Shown: positions 1 through 7,883, counted from the stretch's first letter. The stretch is DNA of 64,000 nucleotides from Kitasatospora phosalacinea (GCF_030268885.1 NZ_BSSA01000031.1:38057-102056); one strand, 5' to 3'. The notes: generated by a model not told the origin, from the letters alone. Numbers and translations: made by a program.

Positions 1-1
1 G

Positions 2-358
2 CTCGCCGACTGCCGGGCCCGCCTCGCCTTCGACCTGCTCTCCAACACCTGGAACGCCGTGCTGCTCTGGGCCCTGCGCGACGGGCCGTGCCGCCCCGCC
101 GAACTGCGCGGCCGGATCGGCGGGATCAGCTCCAAGGTCCTCACCGAGACGCTGCGCCGCCTGCAGTACAACGGCCTGGTCGAACGCCACCCGCCGCAGC
201 CCGGGCGTCCCGGCGTCGCCTACGAACTCACCGCGCTGGGACGGACCTTGCTGCCCGCCATCGACGCCTTCGGGGCGTGGGCGTTCGCGCACGGCGACGA
301 GGTGATGGCCGCCCAGGAGGCCGCGGACGGGGCGGCGGAGGAACCGGCGCAGGCGTAG
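2..358 (+). CDS. HxlR-family transcriptional regulator, 5' end missing
   Basis: The reading frame is open from the first bases of the window, so the start lies outside it. The 118 visible residues form a winged helix-turn-helix: a helix beginning LLSNTWNAVLLWALRDGP, a recognition helix with GISSKVLTETLRRLQYNGLV and a wing around GVAYELTALGRTL. This is the HxlR signature, known in one-component regulators that respond to redox, aldehyde or antibiotic stress and usually control a neighbouring gene. The tail is acidic and Ala-rich. A small gene of unknown function follows 11 bp downstream and may be cotranscribed. The target gene is probably upstream and out of view. Confidence 0.85.
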   Translation, partial: LADCRARLAFDLLSNTWNAVLLWALRDGPCRPAELRGRIGGISSKVLTETLRRLQYNGLVERHPPQPGRPGVAYELTALGRTLLPAIDAFGAWAFAHGDEVMAAQEAADGAAEEPAQA

Positions 359-369
359 GGGGAACGGGC

Positions 370-621
370 GTGACGGAGGACGGGATCGAGCGGCGGCTCG
401 CCGCGGTCGCGGACGGCAGTGCGGACCGGGACGCCGTCGACCGCTGGGCCGGTCGGCAGTTGCTGGACGACGGGCGGGAGTGGGACGAGACCTCGCTGTG
501 GGCGTTGAACCTGCTCTTCGGCATCGACCTGCGGCACGGGCCGGGCCGGCCCCACCTGCACGACGAGCAGCAGGTCGGCGAATGGCTGGCGGAGTACCGG
601 CGCCGCCGCGCCGAGCGGTGA
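370..621 (+). CDS. Small hypothetical protein
   Basis: An 83-residue acidic protein beginning MTEDGIERRLAAVADG, with a GTG start preceded by a purine-rich stretch and only 11 bp after the stop of the HxlR gene. It has no signal peptide or membrane segment. The centre holds DETSLWALNLLFGIDL and the C-terminus is basic (EYRRRRAER). I do not recognise the family. The tight spacing suggests an operon with the regulator. The alternative, that the frame is spurious, is less likely because third-position GC is high throughout. Confidence 0.6.
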   Translation: MTEDGIERRLAAVADGSADRDAVDRWAGRQLLDDGREWDETSLWALNLLFGIDLRHGPGRPHLHDEQQVGEWLAEYRRRRAER

Positions 622-1096
622 CGGCACCGGGCCGGAGTCGGGCCGGAGTCGGGTCGGGGACGGGCAGCAGTCTCCGGTCCCGGGGCGGGCGCGTCGGTGG
701 CGCGTGGACAGTGCGGGTGCGGGGCGGACGCGGGCCGGGCCGGACCGGGAGGAAAACGGCTCCGCCGCCGGGCAGTTGGCGCAGGCGCCGGGCGCGGCCG
801 ACGCGACCGGGTGGACGTGCCGCTGCTGCGCGGGCACCCGGCGGGCCCGGCGCCGGTGGCGGCCGGACGCCGACTCCCGCTGCGGAAGCCCCGTGCCGGC
901 GCCGATCCGCCACCGCTGGGCGCGCCTTGACGTCCCACCGGGTGACGTCCCATCGAATGGCGCACCCGCGGCGACCGACCGTTCGCCTGCGATCCGAAGC
1001 TCGCGGAGGATGGGCCCGGGGGCCGTCCGCGGGCGCAGTGCCCGCTCGGACGGCTCGGTACGCACGGGGGGTCGTCGACGAGTGAGGAGCACATCC
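622..1096. other. Non-coding stretch upstream of the secreted tandem pair
   Basis: I see no convincing gene in these 475 bases. There is a short direct repeat (gggccggagtcgggccggag, near 630) and a repeated TGACGTCCCA at about 928 and 943, the first preceded by TTGACG, which could belong to a promoter or operator of the gene starting at 1097. The Shine-Dalgarno sequence of that gene, GAGGAG, is at 1084-1089. Confidence 0.4.
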
Positions 1097-2194
1097 GTGG
1101 TCGGTTCCGCACGCCCGCGCACGGCACGAACGACGCACACGCAACGGACGGCGCGAACGGCGCGAACGGCGCCGAGGGGCAGGTGGGCGAGCCGGTGCGC
1201 CGTCCTGGCCCCCGGGGCCGCGCTGACCGGGCTGGCCGTCCTGGGCGGCCTGGTGCCGCCCGCTGCGGCGGCCGAGGGCACCCCTGCGGCCGGACCGGTG
1301 GAGGCCGGGCCGGTGGCGGCCGCGACGCCCGAGGGGCCCGCGGGGTCGGCGCAACTGCCGCCGATGCCCGCGGCCGAGGCGTACGACGGCGAGACCCGGC
1401 TGGCCTCGCCGGAGGAGGTGGCCTCCCAGTGCGACCAGCCCGGCGCCTGCACCTTCCGGATCACGGACCGGATCGTCGGGCTGTTCGGCAGCGCGGTCGC
1501 CTCGGTCGGCAACGCGGCGATCAACTGCACGGGCGAGGACCTGGAGATCGACCGCTCCCTGACGGTGGCCAGCAGCAGCACCGACAACATCAGCGGCTCG
1601 ATCTCCGGCAAGGCCACCGTCACCGGCAGCATCGACACCACCGTCACCGCCTCCGCCCAGGGCAGTCAGTCGTCGAGCACCACCAACGGCACCGTCCAGT
1701 ACGGGCCGAACAAGGACAAGGGCCCCACCACCCAGGACAAGTTCCAGGACACCACGGACACGACCGGCACCGTGGCCGGTTCCAACGCCCTGCACCTGGG
1801 CGCCAAGGCCAGTTTCGAACTCGCCTTCCAGGCCTCCTACGCCAAGCAGTGGCAGGCCACCGTGAAGGAGACCACCCGCGTGGTGTTCACGGTCTCCTCC
1901 AACGACGAGATCCAGTTCGGCGCGATCAACGCCGTCACCCGGGTGGTCGGCATCCTGTCGGTCAACCACACCGGCCGGTTCATCAAGAACGTGGTGGTGG
2001 ACAGCCCGTCCGTCGCCACCAGCAGCTCCATCGTCGCGCAGACCTTCTCCCGCCCGGACGTGTGCCTGTCGCTGCGCCCGCCCGGCCGGGCACTGCCGCA
2101 GCCGGGCCTGGTGGAGGTGGCGCCGGAGCCGCCGGGGCGGGTGCCGGACGCCGTGCACGCGCGCACCGCCGAGGGCACCTGGAGCGAGCGGTGA
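1097..2194 (+). CDS. Secreted protein with a pore-former-like Ser/Thr-rich region (tandem paralog 1)
   Basis: A 365-residue exported protein. The GTG at 1097 was chosen because GAGGAG lies 7 bases upstream; GTG 1082 is an alternative. An arginine-rich n-region of about 30 residues precedes a hydrophobic segment and an AAAAE cleavage-like site near residue 58. The mature part has a Cys pair (SQCDQPGACTF), SVGNAAINCT, then long alternating Ser/Thr strands (SSSTDNISGSISGKATVTGS), a KDKGP loop, a second strand pair ending in VVGILSV, and a late Cys in VCLSLRP. Two amphipathic Ser/Thr strands flanking a loop are typical of aerolysin/ETX-MTX2-type pore-forming proteins. That assignment is inference and not certain. 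The last four bases overlap the start of a paralog, so the two are probably translated together. Confidence 0.75.
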   Translation: MVGSARPRTARTTHTQRTARTARTAPRGRWASRCAVLAPGAALTGLAVLGGLVPPAAAAEGTPAAGPVEAGPVAAATPEGPAGSAQLPPMPAAEAYDGETRLASPEEVASQCDQPGACTFRITDRIVGLFGSAVASVGNAAINCTGEDLEIDRSLTVASSSTDNISGSISGKATVTGSIDTTVTASAQGSQSSSTTNGTVQYGPNKDKGPTTQDKFQDTTDTTGTVAGSNALHLGAKASFELAFQASYAKQWQATVKETTRVVFTVSSNDEIQFGAINAVTRVVGILSVNHTGRFIKNVVVDSPSVATSSSIVAQTFSRPDVCLSLRPPGRALPQPGLVEVAPEPPGRVPDAVHARTAEGTWSER

Positions 2195-3189
2195 GGCGGG
2201 GCGCGGCGCTGGCCGCCGCGCTGCTGCTGGTGGGCGGCCCGGCGGCCGGCCCGGCGTTCGCGGACGAGGGCGCACCGCAGCAGGGCGCACCGCAGCAGGG
2301 GGCCCCGTCGCAGGAAGCTCCGCCGCAGGCGGTCTCGCAGCAGGCCGTCGAGGAGCTGGTGGCGCAGGCCTTCGACGGCGACCGGCCGCTGCCGGACGCG
2401 GCCGCCGTCGCGCGCGGCTGCGGCCGCGACTACGGGTGCGGTTTCCGGTTCATCCCCGGCCTGACCGCCGAACGCACCGCCGCCGTCGTCTCGGTCGGCA
2501 ACACCGTCATCAACTGCACCAACAAGAAGATCAGCGTCTTCCGGACGGTGGTGCTGGAGTCCAGCGCCACCGACAACCTGGCCGGTGAGATCTCCGGCTC
2601 CGCCACCGTCGAGGGCACCGTCGACAACACCACCAACGTGTCCGGCACGGCGGCGGGCTCCAGCAAGACCGAGAACTCGCACACCGACATCACCGCGCCC
2701 AAGGACAAGGGCCCCAACACCGACACCACCAACGGCACCACCACCACGACCAGCGGCAGCGTCACCGGCTCCGGCCAGCTCAAACTGACCGCCACCGCGG
2801 CCTTCCAGATGGCCTTCAAGGCCGCCTACTCGCACGAGTGGAAGCGCACCAACACCGAGAGCACGCAGGTGAAGTTCACCGTCGGCATCGGCGAGGAACT
2901 GCAGTTCGGCATGCTCAGCGCGATGACCCGCACCGTGGGCGTGCTGTCGGTCGACGGCACCGGGACGACGGTCAAGAACATCGTGGTGACCAGCCCCTCC
3001 AGCAGCAACATCAGCACCGTGGTCGCCCAGACCTTCAACGCCAAGGACTACTGCCTGACGCTGCGCCCCCAACGCTCCCTGCCCGGAGCCGAGGACGGCG
3101 TGTACGAGGGCACCCCGCACCCGGCCGACCAGCGCCCGCTGGCGCGGTACCGGCTGACGGACGGGAAGGAGTGGGCCCGCACCGACTGA
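2191..3189 (+). CDS. Secreted protein with a pore-former-like Ser/Thr-rich region (tandem paralog 2)
   Basis: A 332-residue paralog of the preceding gene. Its GTG start overlaps the upstream stop as GTGA, which implies translational coupling. A short signal peptide ends near GPAFADEG, followed by a Gln/Pro repeat linker (GAPQQGAPQQGAPSQ). Matching features are the Cys pair (GCGRDYGCGF), SVGNTVINCT, SSATDNLAGEISGSATVEG, a KDKGP loop, HEWKRTNTESTQVKFTV, and a late Cys in YCLTLRP. Conservation is highest in the barrel-like segments and the NCT motif and lowest in the leader and tail, as expected for two subunits of one assembly. Activity is unknown; a two-component extracellular complex is inferred. 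Confidence 0.75.
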   Translation: MRRGAALAAALLLVGGPAAGPAFADEGAPQQGAPQQGAPSQEAPPQAVSQQAVEELVAQAFDGDRPLPDAAAVARGCGRDYGCGFRFIPGLTAERTAAVVSVGNTVINCTNKKISVFRTVVLESSATDNLAGEISGSATVEGTVDNTTNVSGTAAGSSKTENSHTDITAPKDKGPNTDTTNGTTTTTSGSVTGSGQLKLTATAAFQMAFKAAYSHEWKRTNTESTQVKFTVGIGEELQFGMLSAMTRTVGVLSVDGTGTTVKNIVVTSPSSSNISTVVAQTFNAKDYCLTLRPQRSLPGAEDGVYEGTPHPADQRPLARYRLTDGKEWARTD

Positions 3190-3354
3190 CCGAGGCCGAC
3201 TGACCGAGGCCGACCGGCCGAGGCCGCCCGGCCGGAACCGCCCGACCGGAACCGCCGGGCCCTGTATCGTACGGGAACCACCCGTGCGGCACACCGGGCC
3301 CGGCGGTTCGCTGCGGTACGGGTGGGTACGGGGACGCTGACGGGGGAGGGCGCG

Positions 3355-4020
3355 GTGGCGGAACCGAGCGTGACGGGGCCGAGCGTGGCGGTGTTCGACC
3401 TGGACGGCACGCTGTGCCGGGGTGACTCCTTCGCGGGGTTCCTGCGGCGGTCGATGCTGGACGGGCGGCTGCGCGCGGCCCTCTCGCTGGCCGCGGCGGT
3501 GGTGCTGGTGCCGCTGTTCCTGCTGCCCGCGGGGCGGCGCCGGGCGGTGCGCGGCTTCGTGCTGCTGGCCACCGCGGGCCGCAGTGCCGCCCAACTGGCG
3601 GAGATGGCAGCGCAGTTCGCGGTGGAGCACGTGGCGAAGGGGCGGATCGAGCCGGTGCTGGAGCGGCTGTGCGAGCACCGCGAGCGCGGTGACCGGGTGG
3701 TGGTGGCGACCGGCTGCGCCGAGCCGTTGGCGTCCGCCGTGTGCCGCGAACTCGGCCTGGGGGACGTCGAGGTGCTGGCCGCCGCACTGGCGCCCGGGCG
3801 TTTCGCGCACCGGCCGGTGCGCGGTTGCCTGGGCGTGCAGAAGGTCGCCCGGCTGGGCGAGCTGGGCATCGCCGTGCCGGTCGCCCACGCCTACACCGAC
3901 AGTTCGGTGGACCTGCCGCTGCTGCGGGCCGCCGAGCGGCGCTTCCTGGTCGAACCCCGGCCGCGCACCGTGGCCCGGGTGCGGGCCGCGCTGGGGCCGG
4001 AGTTCACCGTGCTGGGCTGA
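3355..4020 (+). CDS. HAD-superfamily phosphatase (HAD-IB type)
   Basis: A 221-residue cytoplasmic enzyme with the four HAD motifs in order. DLDGTL holds the nucleophile Asp15 and acid-base Asp17; the others are VVVATG (motif II), a Lys in QKVARL (motif III) and YTDSSVDLPLL (motif IV). The helical cap around residues 25-90 fits the HAD-IB group, which includes phosphoserine-phosphatase-like and PlsC-fused enzymes. The GTG at 3355 is preferred over the one at 3322 because GGGGGAGG lies just upstream. The substrate cannot be read from the sequence. The gene sits between secreted-protein genes and runs toward the minus-strand trio, so it may be unrelated to them. Confidence 0.85.
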   Translation: MAEPSVTGPSVAVFDLDGTLCRGDSFAGFLRRSMLDGRLRAALSLAAAVVLVPLFLLPAGRRRAVRGFVLLATAGRSAAQLAEMAAQFAVEHVAKGRIEPVLERLCEHRERGDRVVVATGCAEPLASAVCRELGLGDVEVLAAALAPGRFAHRPVRGCLGVQKVARLGELGIAVPVAHAYTDSSVDLPLLRAAERRFLVEPRPRTVARVRAALGPEFTVLG

Positions 4021-4032
4021 GGGGGCGGCGGC

Positions 4033-4938
4033 TCAGCAGTACCACCAGGTGCCGGGGGCGAGGACGGTGTCGCCCGGTTCGAGGTTCTCGGTGTGCAGGT
4101 TCGCGACCTGGCAGAGGCCGCCGAGCGCCGCGTTCGGGTCCTGCTCGCGCGGGGTGCTGGTGAAGTCCGCCAGCGCCTGGGTCTGCTGGTCGATCCCGGC
4201 GTTCTCCTTCTCGCCCTTGCCCGCGACCGAGTCCAGGCAGTCCCGGCTGGTGGCCGGGCACTTGTCCATCTTCTCCTTGTTGCCCGCGTTGGTGGTGCAG
4301 GCCGGGCTGTTGGCCTGGTCGCCCGCGCACGGATCGCTCTTGCCCGCGTTGGTGGGGGGCTCGGCCGGGGGCGGGGTCTGGGTGGCGGTGAGGTTGGTGA
4401 TCATCTCGCCGCAACCGGGGTTGCTGGTGGCGGTGTTGGTGAAGGTGACCTCGGGGGCGTCCTCGGCGGCGGTGAAGGAGTAGGTGCGGCCGATGAACCA
4501 GTCGGCCTTCCCGGCGGGGGGTTTGGTGGTGAAGTTGCCGACCGGGTTGGCCGGGCCGGCGACGGTCACCGTGTAGGTGCGCGGGGCGGCGCCGGAGGTG
4601 ACGCAGGAATCGGGATTGTCGTCCCAGGTCAGGGTGACGGTCGCACCGGCCCGGACGCCGCGCAGCCGGGTGCTGAGGGCGACCGCCTTGCCGTTCCAGC
4701 CCAGAGTGGCGGCCTGGAACCCCTTGGGGTGGGCCGCCCGCGAGGAGGAGCCGACACCGCTCGGCCCGGTCCAGCCGTCGACGCCGCTCACCCAGGACTG
4801 GCCGTCCGGAACGGTCGGGGAGGAGAACGTCGCGTTCGGCACCACCACCGGGTCGGTGTCCGCGGCTCCGGCGGGGAGCGGGGCGGCGAGGGCCAGGGCG
4901 GCCCCGATCGGGAGGGCCAACAGGCGGATGGGCGGCAC
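4033..4938 (-). CDS. Secreted beta-sandwich protein with Cys-rich tail (paralog of the 6374-7297 gene)
   Basis: A 301-residue exported protein starting at GTG 4938, with GGAG 6 bases upstream. The signal peptide ends near PAGAAD. Residues ~30-185 form a module shared with the next two genes: NATFSSPTVP, GFQAATLGWNG, ATVTLTWDDNPDSC and GRTYSFTAAEDAPEVTFTN. It resembles galactose-binding-like or DUF642-like beta-sandwiches, which is inference. The tail has SDPCAGD, KCPATSRDCL and GIDQQTQALADF and ends in a terminal Cys (TWWYC), suggesting a disulfide-rich domain. It is the last gene of a three-gene minus-strand unit, separated from the second by a hairpin. Confidence 0.75.
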   Translation of the reverse strand: MPPIRLLALPIGAALALAAPLPAGAADTDPVVVPNATFSSPTVPDGQSWVSGVDGWTGPSGVGSSSRAAHPKGFQAATLGWNGKAVALSTRLRGVRAGATVTLTWDDNPDSCVTSGAAPRTYTVTVAGPANPVGNFTTKPPAGKADWFIGRTYSFTAAEDAPEVTFTNTATSNPGCGEMITNLTATQTPPPAEPPTNAGKSDPCAGDQANSPACTTNAGNKEKMDKCPATSRDCLDSVAGKGEKENAGIDQQTQALADFTSTPREQDPNAALGGLCQVANLHTENLEPGDTVLAPGTWWYC

Positions 4939-4970
4939 GGGCTGCTCCAGGGTCTCGGTGAACGGGAATG

Positions 4971-5003
4971 CGGCCGCCCGGTGTCGTGCGTGCCGGGCGG
5001 CCG
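4971..5003 (-). terminator. Perfect 11-bp hairpin between two minus-strand genes
   Basis: CGGCCGCCCGG (4971-4981) pairs perfectly with CCGGGCGGCCG (4993-5003) across an 11-base loop. It lies just after the stop at 5019 and before the start at 4938. No T-run follows, so it may act as a partial terminator or mRNA-stabilising element that lowers expression of the last gene. Confidence 0.55.
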
Positions 5004-5018
5004 ATCGGCTTGGGGGGA

Positions 5019-6374
5019 TCAGGGATTGAGCGGGACGGCGCGGGCGGGCAGGCCCTGCGGCGGGGTGTCCAGCGGGAGCAGGCGCTTGTCCGGGCCGGCC
5101 GTGTTGTCGGGCGTCCCGGCGGTCGGTCGGGCGGCGCCGCAGCGTTGCAGTTCGACCTCGGTGAGCGGGCCGGTGCGCTGGTAGTAGCGGTCCGGCAGCG
5201 AGGTCGCCGGGACGTCGAAGGTGGCGTCCAACCGGTAGTTGTTGCGGGAGTTGGTGAACGAGCCGACCACCCGTTCGCGGGCGGGCTGCACCTCGATCCA
5301 GCTCACCTCGCCGGGCTGGATCACCGGGTTCAGCGGCTTGTTCGTGGTCCGCGACCAGGTCAGCGGGTTGCTGGTGGACACCGCCGCCGCGTTCCCGCCC
5401 GCCACGCTGAAGCCCGCCTCGACCTGACTCGCCACGTTGGGGCGGCTCTTGGCGAGTTCGGAGCGGCTGGGCAGCAGCGGCGCGCCCTTGAGCGCGTAGT
5501 ACTGGGTGAGGCTGTCGTACGGCGGCTCGGTGACCTCCAGCTTGCGGTCGTCCGTGATCGCGTTGCGGGTGCAGTTCAGGTACACCTCGCCGACGATCCG
5601 GGTCTGCCCGTAGTACTGGTACGAGTACCGCCTGTCGACGGTGAACGTGCAGGTGGTCGGCGAGCCCTCGCAGTCGTCCACCGCCACGCCCGGCTCCAGC
5701 GGGTCGTTGCCGCGGTACGCCTTCGGGGGCGGCAGCTGCTCCTTGCGGACCTTCTGGTCGACCGGGGCGGGCGTCTGCTTCGCCTGCACGTTGGTGATCA
5801 GCGGGCCGCAGGACATCGACCCGGCGGGCTCCGCCGAGTCGAAGGAGACCATCGGGTTGTCCTCGGTCGCGGTGAACGAGAAGCTGCGCCCCGTCGTCCA
5901 GTTGGCGGTGCCGACGGTGTCGCTGCCCTTGGTGGTGACCTGCGGGTCGGGCGCGGGCCCGTCGGTGACCAGCGAGACGTTGTACGTCTGGCCGTCCTTG
6001 ACCTGCTCCGGGGTGCAGCCCCGGTACGTGCTGGGGCTGTCGTCCCAGGTGAGGGTGACGGTGGAGCCCCGCTTGACGCCCCACAGCCGGGTGCGCAGGG
6101 TCAGCGGGGCGCCGTTCCAGTTCAGCGAGGCCGCCTGGTAGCCGCTCGGGTGCTGGGCCAGCCCCTTGCCGAACACCACGCCGTTGCCGTCCGGCGACCA
6201 GCCCGCGTGCCCGGCCTGGGTGCCGTTGTCGGGGGCGACCGGGTCGGCGAAGGTGCCGTTCGGGACGGTCGCGTCGACCGTGTCGGCGGCGTGCGCGGCG
6301 GGCGGCGGGGCGGTCAGGGCGAGGGCGGCGGCGAGCAGCACCGAACCGGTGGTGTACGGGAGTTGACGGAACAT
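5019..6374 (-). CDS. Secreted hybrid protein: beta-sandwich module plus pore-former-like module
   Basis: A 451-residue exported protein. Its ATG at 6374 overlaps the stop of the upstream gene as TGATG. The signal peptide ends near AAHAAD. Residues ~35-200 match the N-module of both neighbours (VPNGTF, GYQAASLNWNG, TVTLTWDDSPS, GRSFSFTATEDNPMVSF). Residues ~215-451 instead match the tandem pair at 1097-3189: CEGSPTTCTF, VGEVYLNCT, a Ser/Thr-rich middle, VEAGFSVAGGNAAAVSTS, WSRTTN, then GEVSWIEVQPARERVVGSF. It therefore links the two protein types of this locus. The distal region ends with a Pro-rich tail. Function is unknown; a bridging or anchoring subunit is inferred. Confidence 0.75.
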   Translation of the reverse strand: MFRQLPYTTGSVLLAAALALTAPPPAAHAADTVDATVPNGTFADPVAPDNGTQAGHAGWSPDGNGVVFGKGLAQHPSGYQAASLNWNGAPLTLRTRLWGVKRGSTVTLTWDDSPSTYRGCTPEQVKDGQTYNVSLVTDGPAPDPQVTTKGSDTVGTANWTTGRSFSFTATEDNPMVSFDSAEPAGSMSCGPLITNVQAKQTPAPVDQKVRKEQLPPPKAYRGNDPLEPGVAVDDCEGSPTTCTFTVDRRYSYQYYGQTRIVGEVYLNCTRNAITDDRKLEVTEPPYDSLTQYYALKGAPLLPSRSELAKSRPNVASQVEAGFSVAGGNAAAVSTSNPLTWSRTTNKPLNPVIQPGEVSWIEVQPARERVVGSFTNSRNNYRLDATFDVPATSLPDRYYQRTGPLTEVELQRCGAARPTAGTPDNTAGPDKRLLPLDTPPQGLPARAVPLNP

Positions 6375-7297
6375 CAGCACTGACCCCATTGCTTCGGCGG
6401 GATGACCATGTACGCGGGCGGGAGGCCGTCGGTGAGGGCGTTCGACAGCGGGCAGAGGTGCTGGGCGGCGGCGTCCGGGCTCTCGTCGCGCGGGAGGTCG
6501 TTGAAGTCCTTCACGGCGCCGGTCTGTTGGTCGATGCCGTCGTTGGTCTGCTTGCCGTCCCCGGCGACGCCGCTCAGGCAGTCGCGGCTGGTGGGCGGGC
6601 ACTTGGCGATGTCGTCCTCGGCCTTGCCGACGTCCTTGCACTCCGGGGTGCCGGCCGAGTCGCCCGCGCACGGGTCGGCGGCGGCGGCCGCGCCGGGTGG
6701 CGGTCCGGTGGGGGCGGTCTGCTTGGCGGCCACGTTGGCGATGGACGGCTGGCAGCTCTGCTTCGCGTTGGACGCGTCGAAGGAGAAGGTGATCCGGGGG
6801 GAGTTCTCGGCGGCGGTGAAGGAGTAGGACCGGCCGAGGAACCAGTTCGCCTTCCCGACGGGGTCGTTGGTGGTGAACCTGCCGGGCGGGTTGGCGTCAC
6901 CCGCGACCGACACCGTGTAGGCGCGCTTGGGGAGGTCGCTGCCCGCGCAGGTGTCCGGGTTGTCGTCCCAGGTCAGGGTGACCGTGGCGCCCCGCGGGAC
7001 GTCGCGCAGCAGGGTGCTCAGCGGCTTGTCCGAGGCGGGGTCGGCGAGGAAGGCGGCCTGGTAGCCCCGCGGGTGGTTGGCCCGCCCCGCCGAGAGCAGG
7101 CCCGGACCGTCCCACCCCTCGATGTCGAGGTACGCCCAGTCCTTCCCGGACGGGACGGTCGGGGAGGCGAAGGTGCCGTTCACCACCGTGGCCGGGGCGG
7201 TGTCCTCCGCGCCCGCCGGGGTCGGGGCGGCGAGGGCGAGGGCGCATGCGCTACTGAGCGTGATGGCCAGGCTTCTGGCCGGTGAGGTCCGGAGCAA
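6374..7297 (-). CDS. Secreted beta-sandwich protein with Cys-rich tail
   Basis: A 307-residue exported protein, first gene of the minus-strand trio. The TTG at 7297 was chosen because GGAGG (7304-7308) lies 6 bases upstream and it gives a normal-length signal peptide ending near PAGAED; an upstream ATG at 7378 would give an over-long leader. The N-module has VVNGTFASPTVP, GYQAAFL, ATVTLTWDDNPDTC and GRSYSFTAAENSPRITF. The tail has ADPCAGD, KCPPTSRDCL and GIDQQTGAVKDF and ends in Cys, as in the 4033-4938 gene. About seven tail cysteines are conserved between the two. No catalytic motif is evident. Confidence 0.75.
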   Translation of the reverse strand: MLRTSPARSLAITLSSACALALAAPTPAGAEDTAPATVVNGTFASPTVPSGKDWAYLDIEGWDGPGLLSAGRANHPRGYQAAFLADPASDKPLSTLLRDVPRGATVTLTWDDNPDTCAGSDLPKRAYTVSVAGDANPPGRFTTNDPVGKANWFLGRSYSFTAAENSPRITFSFDASNAKQSCQPSIANVAAKQTAPTGPPPGAAAAADPCAGDSAGTPECKDVGKAEDDIAKCPPTSRDCLSGVAGDGKQTNDGIDQQTGAVKDFNDLPRDESPDAAAQHLCPLSNALTDGLPPAYMVIPPKQWGQC

Positions 7298-7509
7298 CGG
7301 GTGCCTCCCTGAACTCGGCTGCGGAGCCGATCGGTTGATGGCTGGGCGAGACTTCCGACGATCAAGATCCCTGGCCATGCTGGGCGGATCGACTACGCAC
7401 CGCAACCGATGGCGGACCGAACGGGGGGTGAACGAAGCATCGACTGCGCCGTTGGCATGGAAAGCGGTCCGTGTCCGCACGAACCAGGTGACGGAGGGTT
7501 AGGCATTCC

Positions 7510-7524
7510 GACGATCGGATCGTC
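7510..7524. promoter_or_regulatory. 15-bp perfect palindrome, candidate operator
   Basis: GACGATC-G-GATCGTC, 7-bp arms around one base, sits between the divergent secreted-protein units. Its left arm overlaps the second copy of the TTCCGACGATC repeat. Position and symmetry suggest a dimeric regulator site. No regulator for this locus is evident in the window. Confidence 0.45.
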
Positions 7525-7530
7525 ATTTCC

Positions 7531-7577
7531 CGACTTCGACTCCGGCGTCGACTCCGACTTCGACTTCGACTTCGACC
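7531..7577. repeat. GACTTC/GACTCC hexamer repeat
   Basis: A run of about eight imperfect hexamers (GACTTC, GACTCC and GTCGAC variants) ending in three exact GACTTC copies. It is in the untranslated region upstream of the gene at 7647. It could be a slippage-prone spacer; no protein frame here looks real. Confidence 0.6.
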
Positions 7578-7646
7578 GGAGTCGGACCGCCGCCGCACGC
7601 CACCCGTGCCGTGCCGAGCCGCGCCCGACCTGACCACGAGGCACCG

Positions 7647-7883
7647 ATGACACCCCACGCCCGAAGCGCCGCCCTGCTCGCGGCCGCCGCCCCCTGCCTG
7701 CTCGCCTGCCTGCTCGCCGCGCCACCGGCCGCCGCCGCACAGGGCGACCACCCCGCGCCGCAGGGCGCCCCGCACGCCGCGCACCGGCCGGTGGACAAGA
7801 TCCACCCCGTCCAGCCCCCGCCCGGACGGCTCGCCCAGGGCGGGCCCGTCCAGCGCACCGCCCCCGGCACCCCGTCCCGTTGA
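7647..7883 (+). CDS. Small secreted Pro/His-rich protein
   Basis: A 78-residue protein starting at ATG 7647, with GAGG just upstream. Residues 1-32 are a typical Sec signal peptide (SAALLAAAAPCLLACLLAAP) ending in an AAAAQ-type cleavage region. The mature peptide is about 45 residues, rich in Pro, His, Gln and Gly (APQGAPHAAHRPVDKIHPVQ). Two Cys residues lie within the leader only. The propeller gene starts 44 bp downstream, so the two are likely cotranscribed. I do not recognise a family; a small accessory or propeptide role is only a guess. Confidence 0.6.
   Translation: MTPHARSAALLAAAAPCLLACLLAAPPAAAAQGDHPAPQGAPHAAHRPVDKIHPVQPPPGRLAQGGPVQRTAPGTPSR

Larger units (their letters stand above)
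7298..7646. promoter_or_regulatory. Divergent intergenic control region of the secreted-protein locus
   Basis: This stretch of about 350 bases separates the minus-strand trio from the plus-strand small protein and propeller genes, so promoters for both must lie here. I see no gene in it. The 11-mer TTCCGACGATC occurs at 7353-7363 and again at 7506-7516, the second copy leading into the palindrome at 7510-7524. Hexamer repeats follow at 7531-7577. No confident -35/-10 pair was identified. Confidence 0.5.

Noticed and set aside
697..930. 77-residue plus-strand frame upstream of the secreted pair
   Set aside because: Low complexity, no ribosome site, and it would overlap the putative control region of the gene at 1097.
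220..1647. Long minus-strand open frame opposite the secreted-protein gene
   Set aside because: It spans two genes and a gap, is Arg/Ala/Pro-rich low-complexity sequence and is the typical antisense frame of GC-rich DNA.
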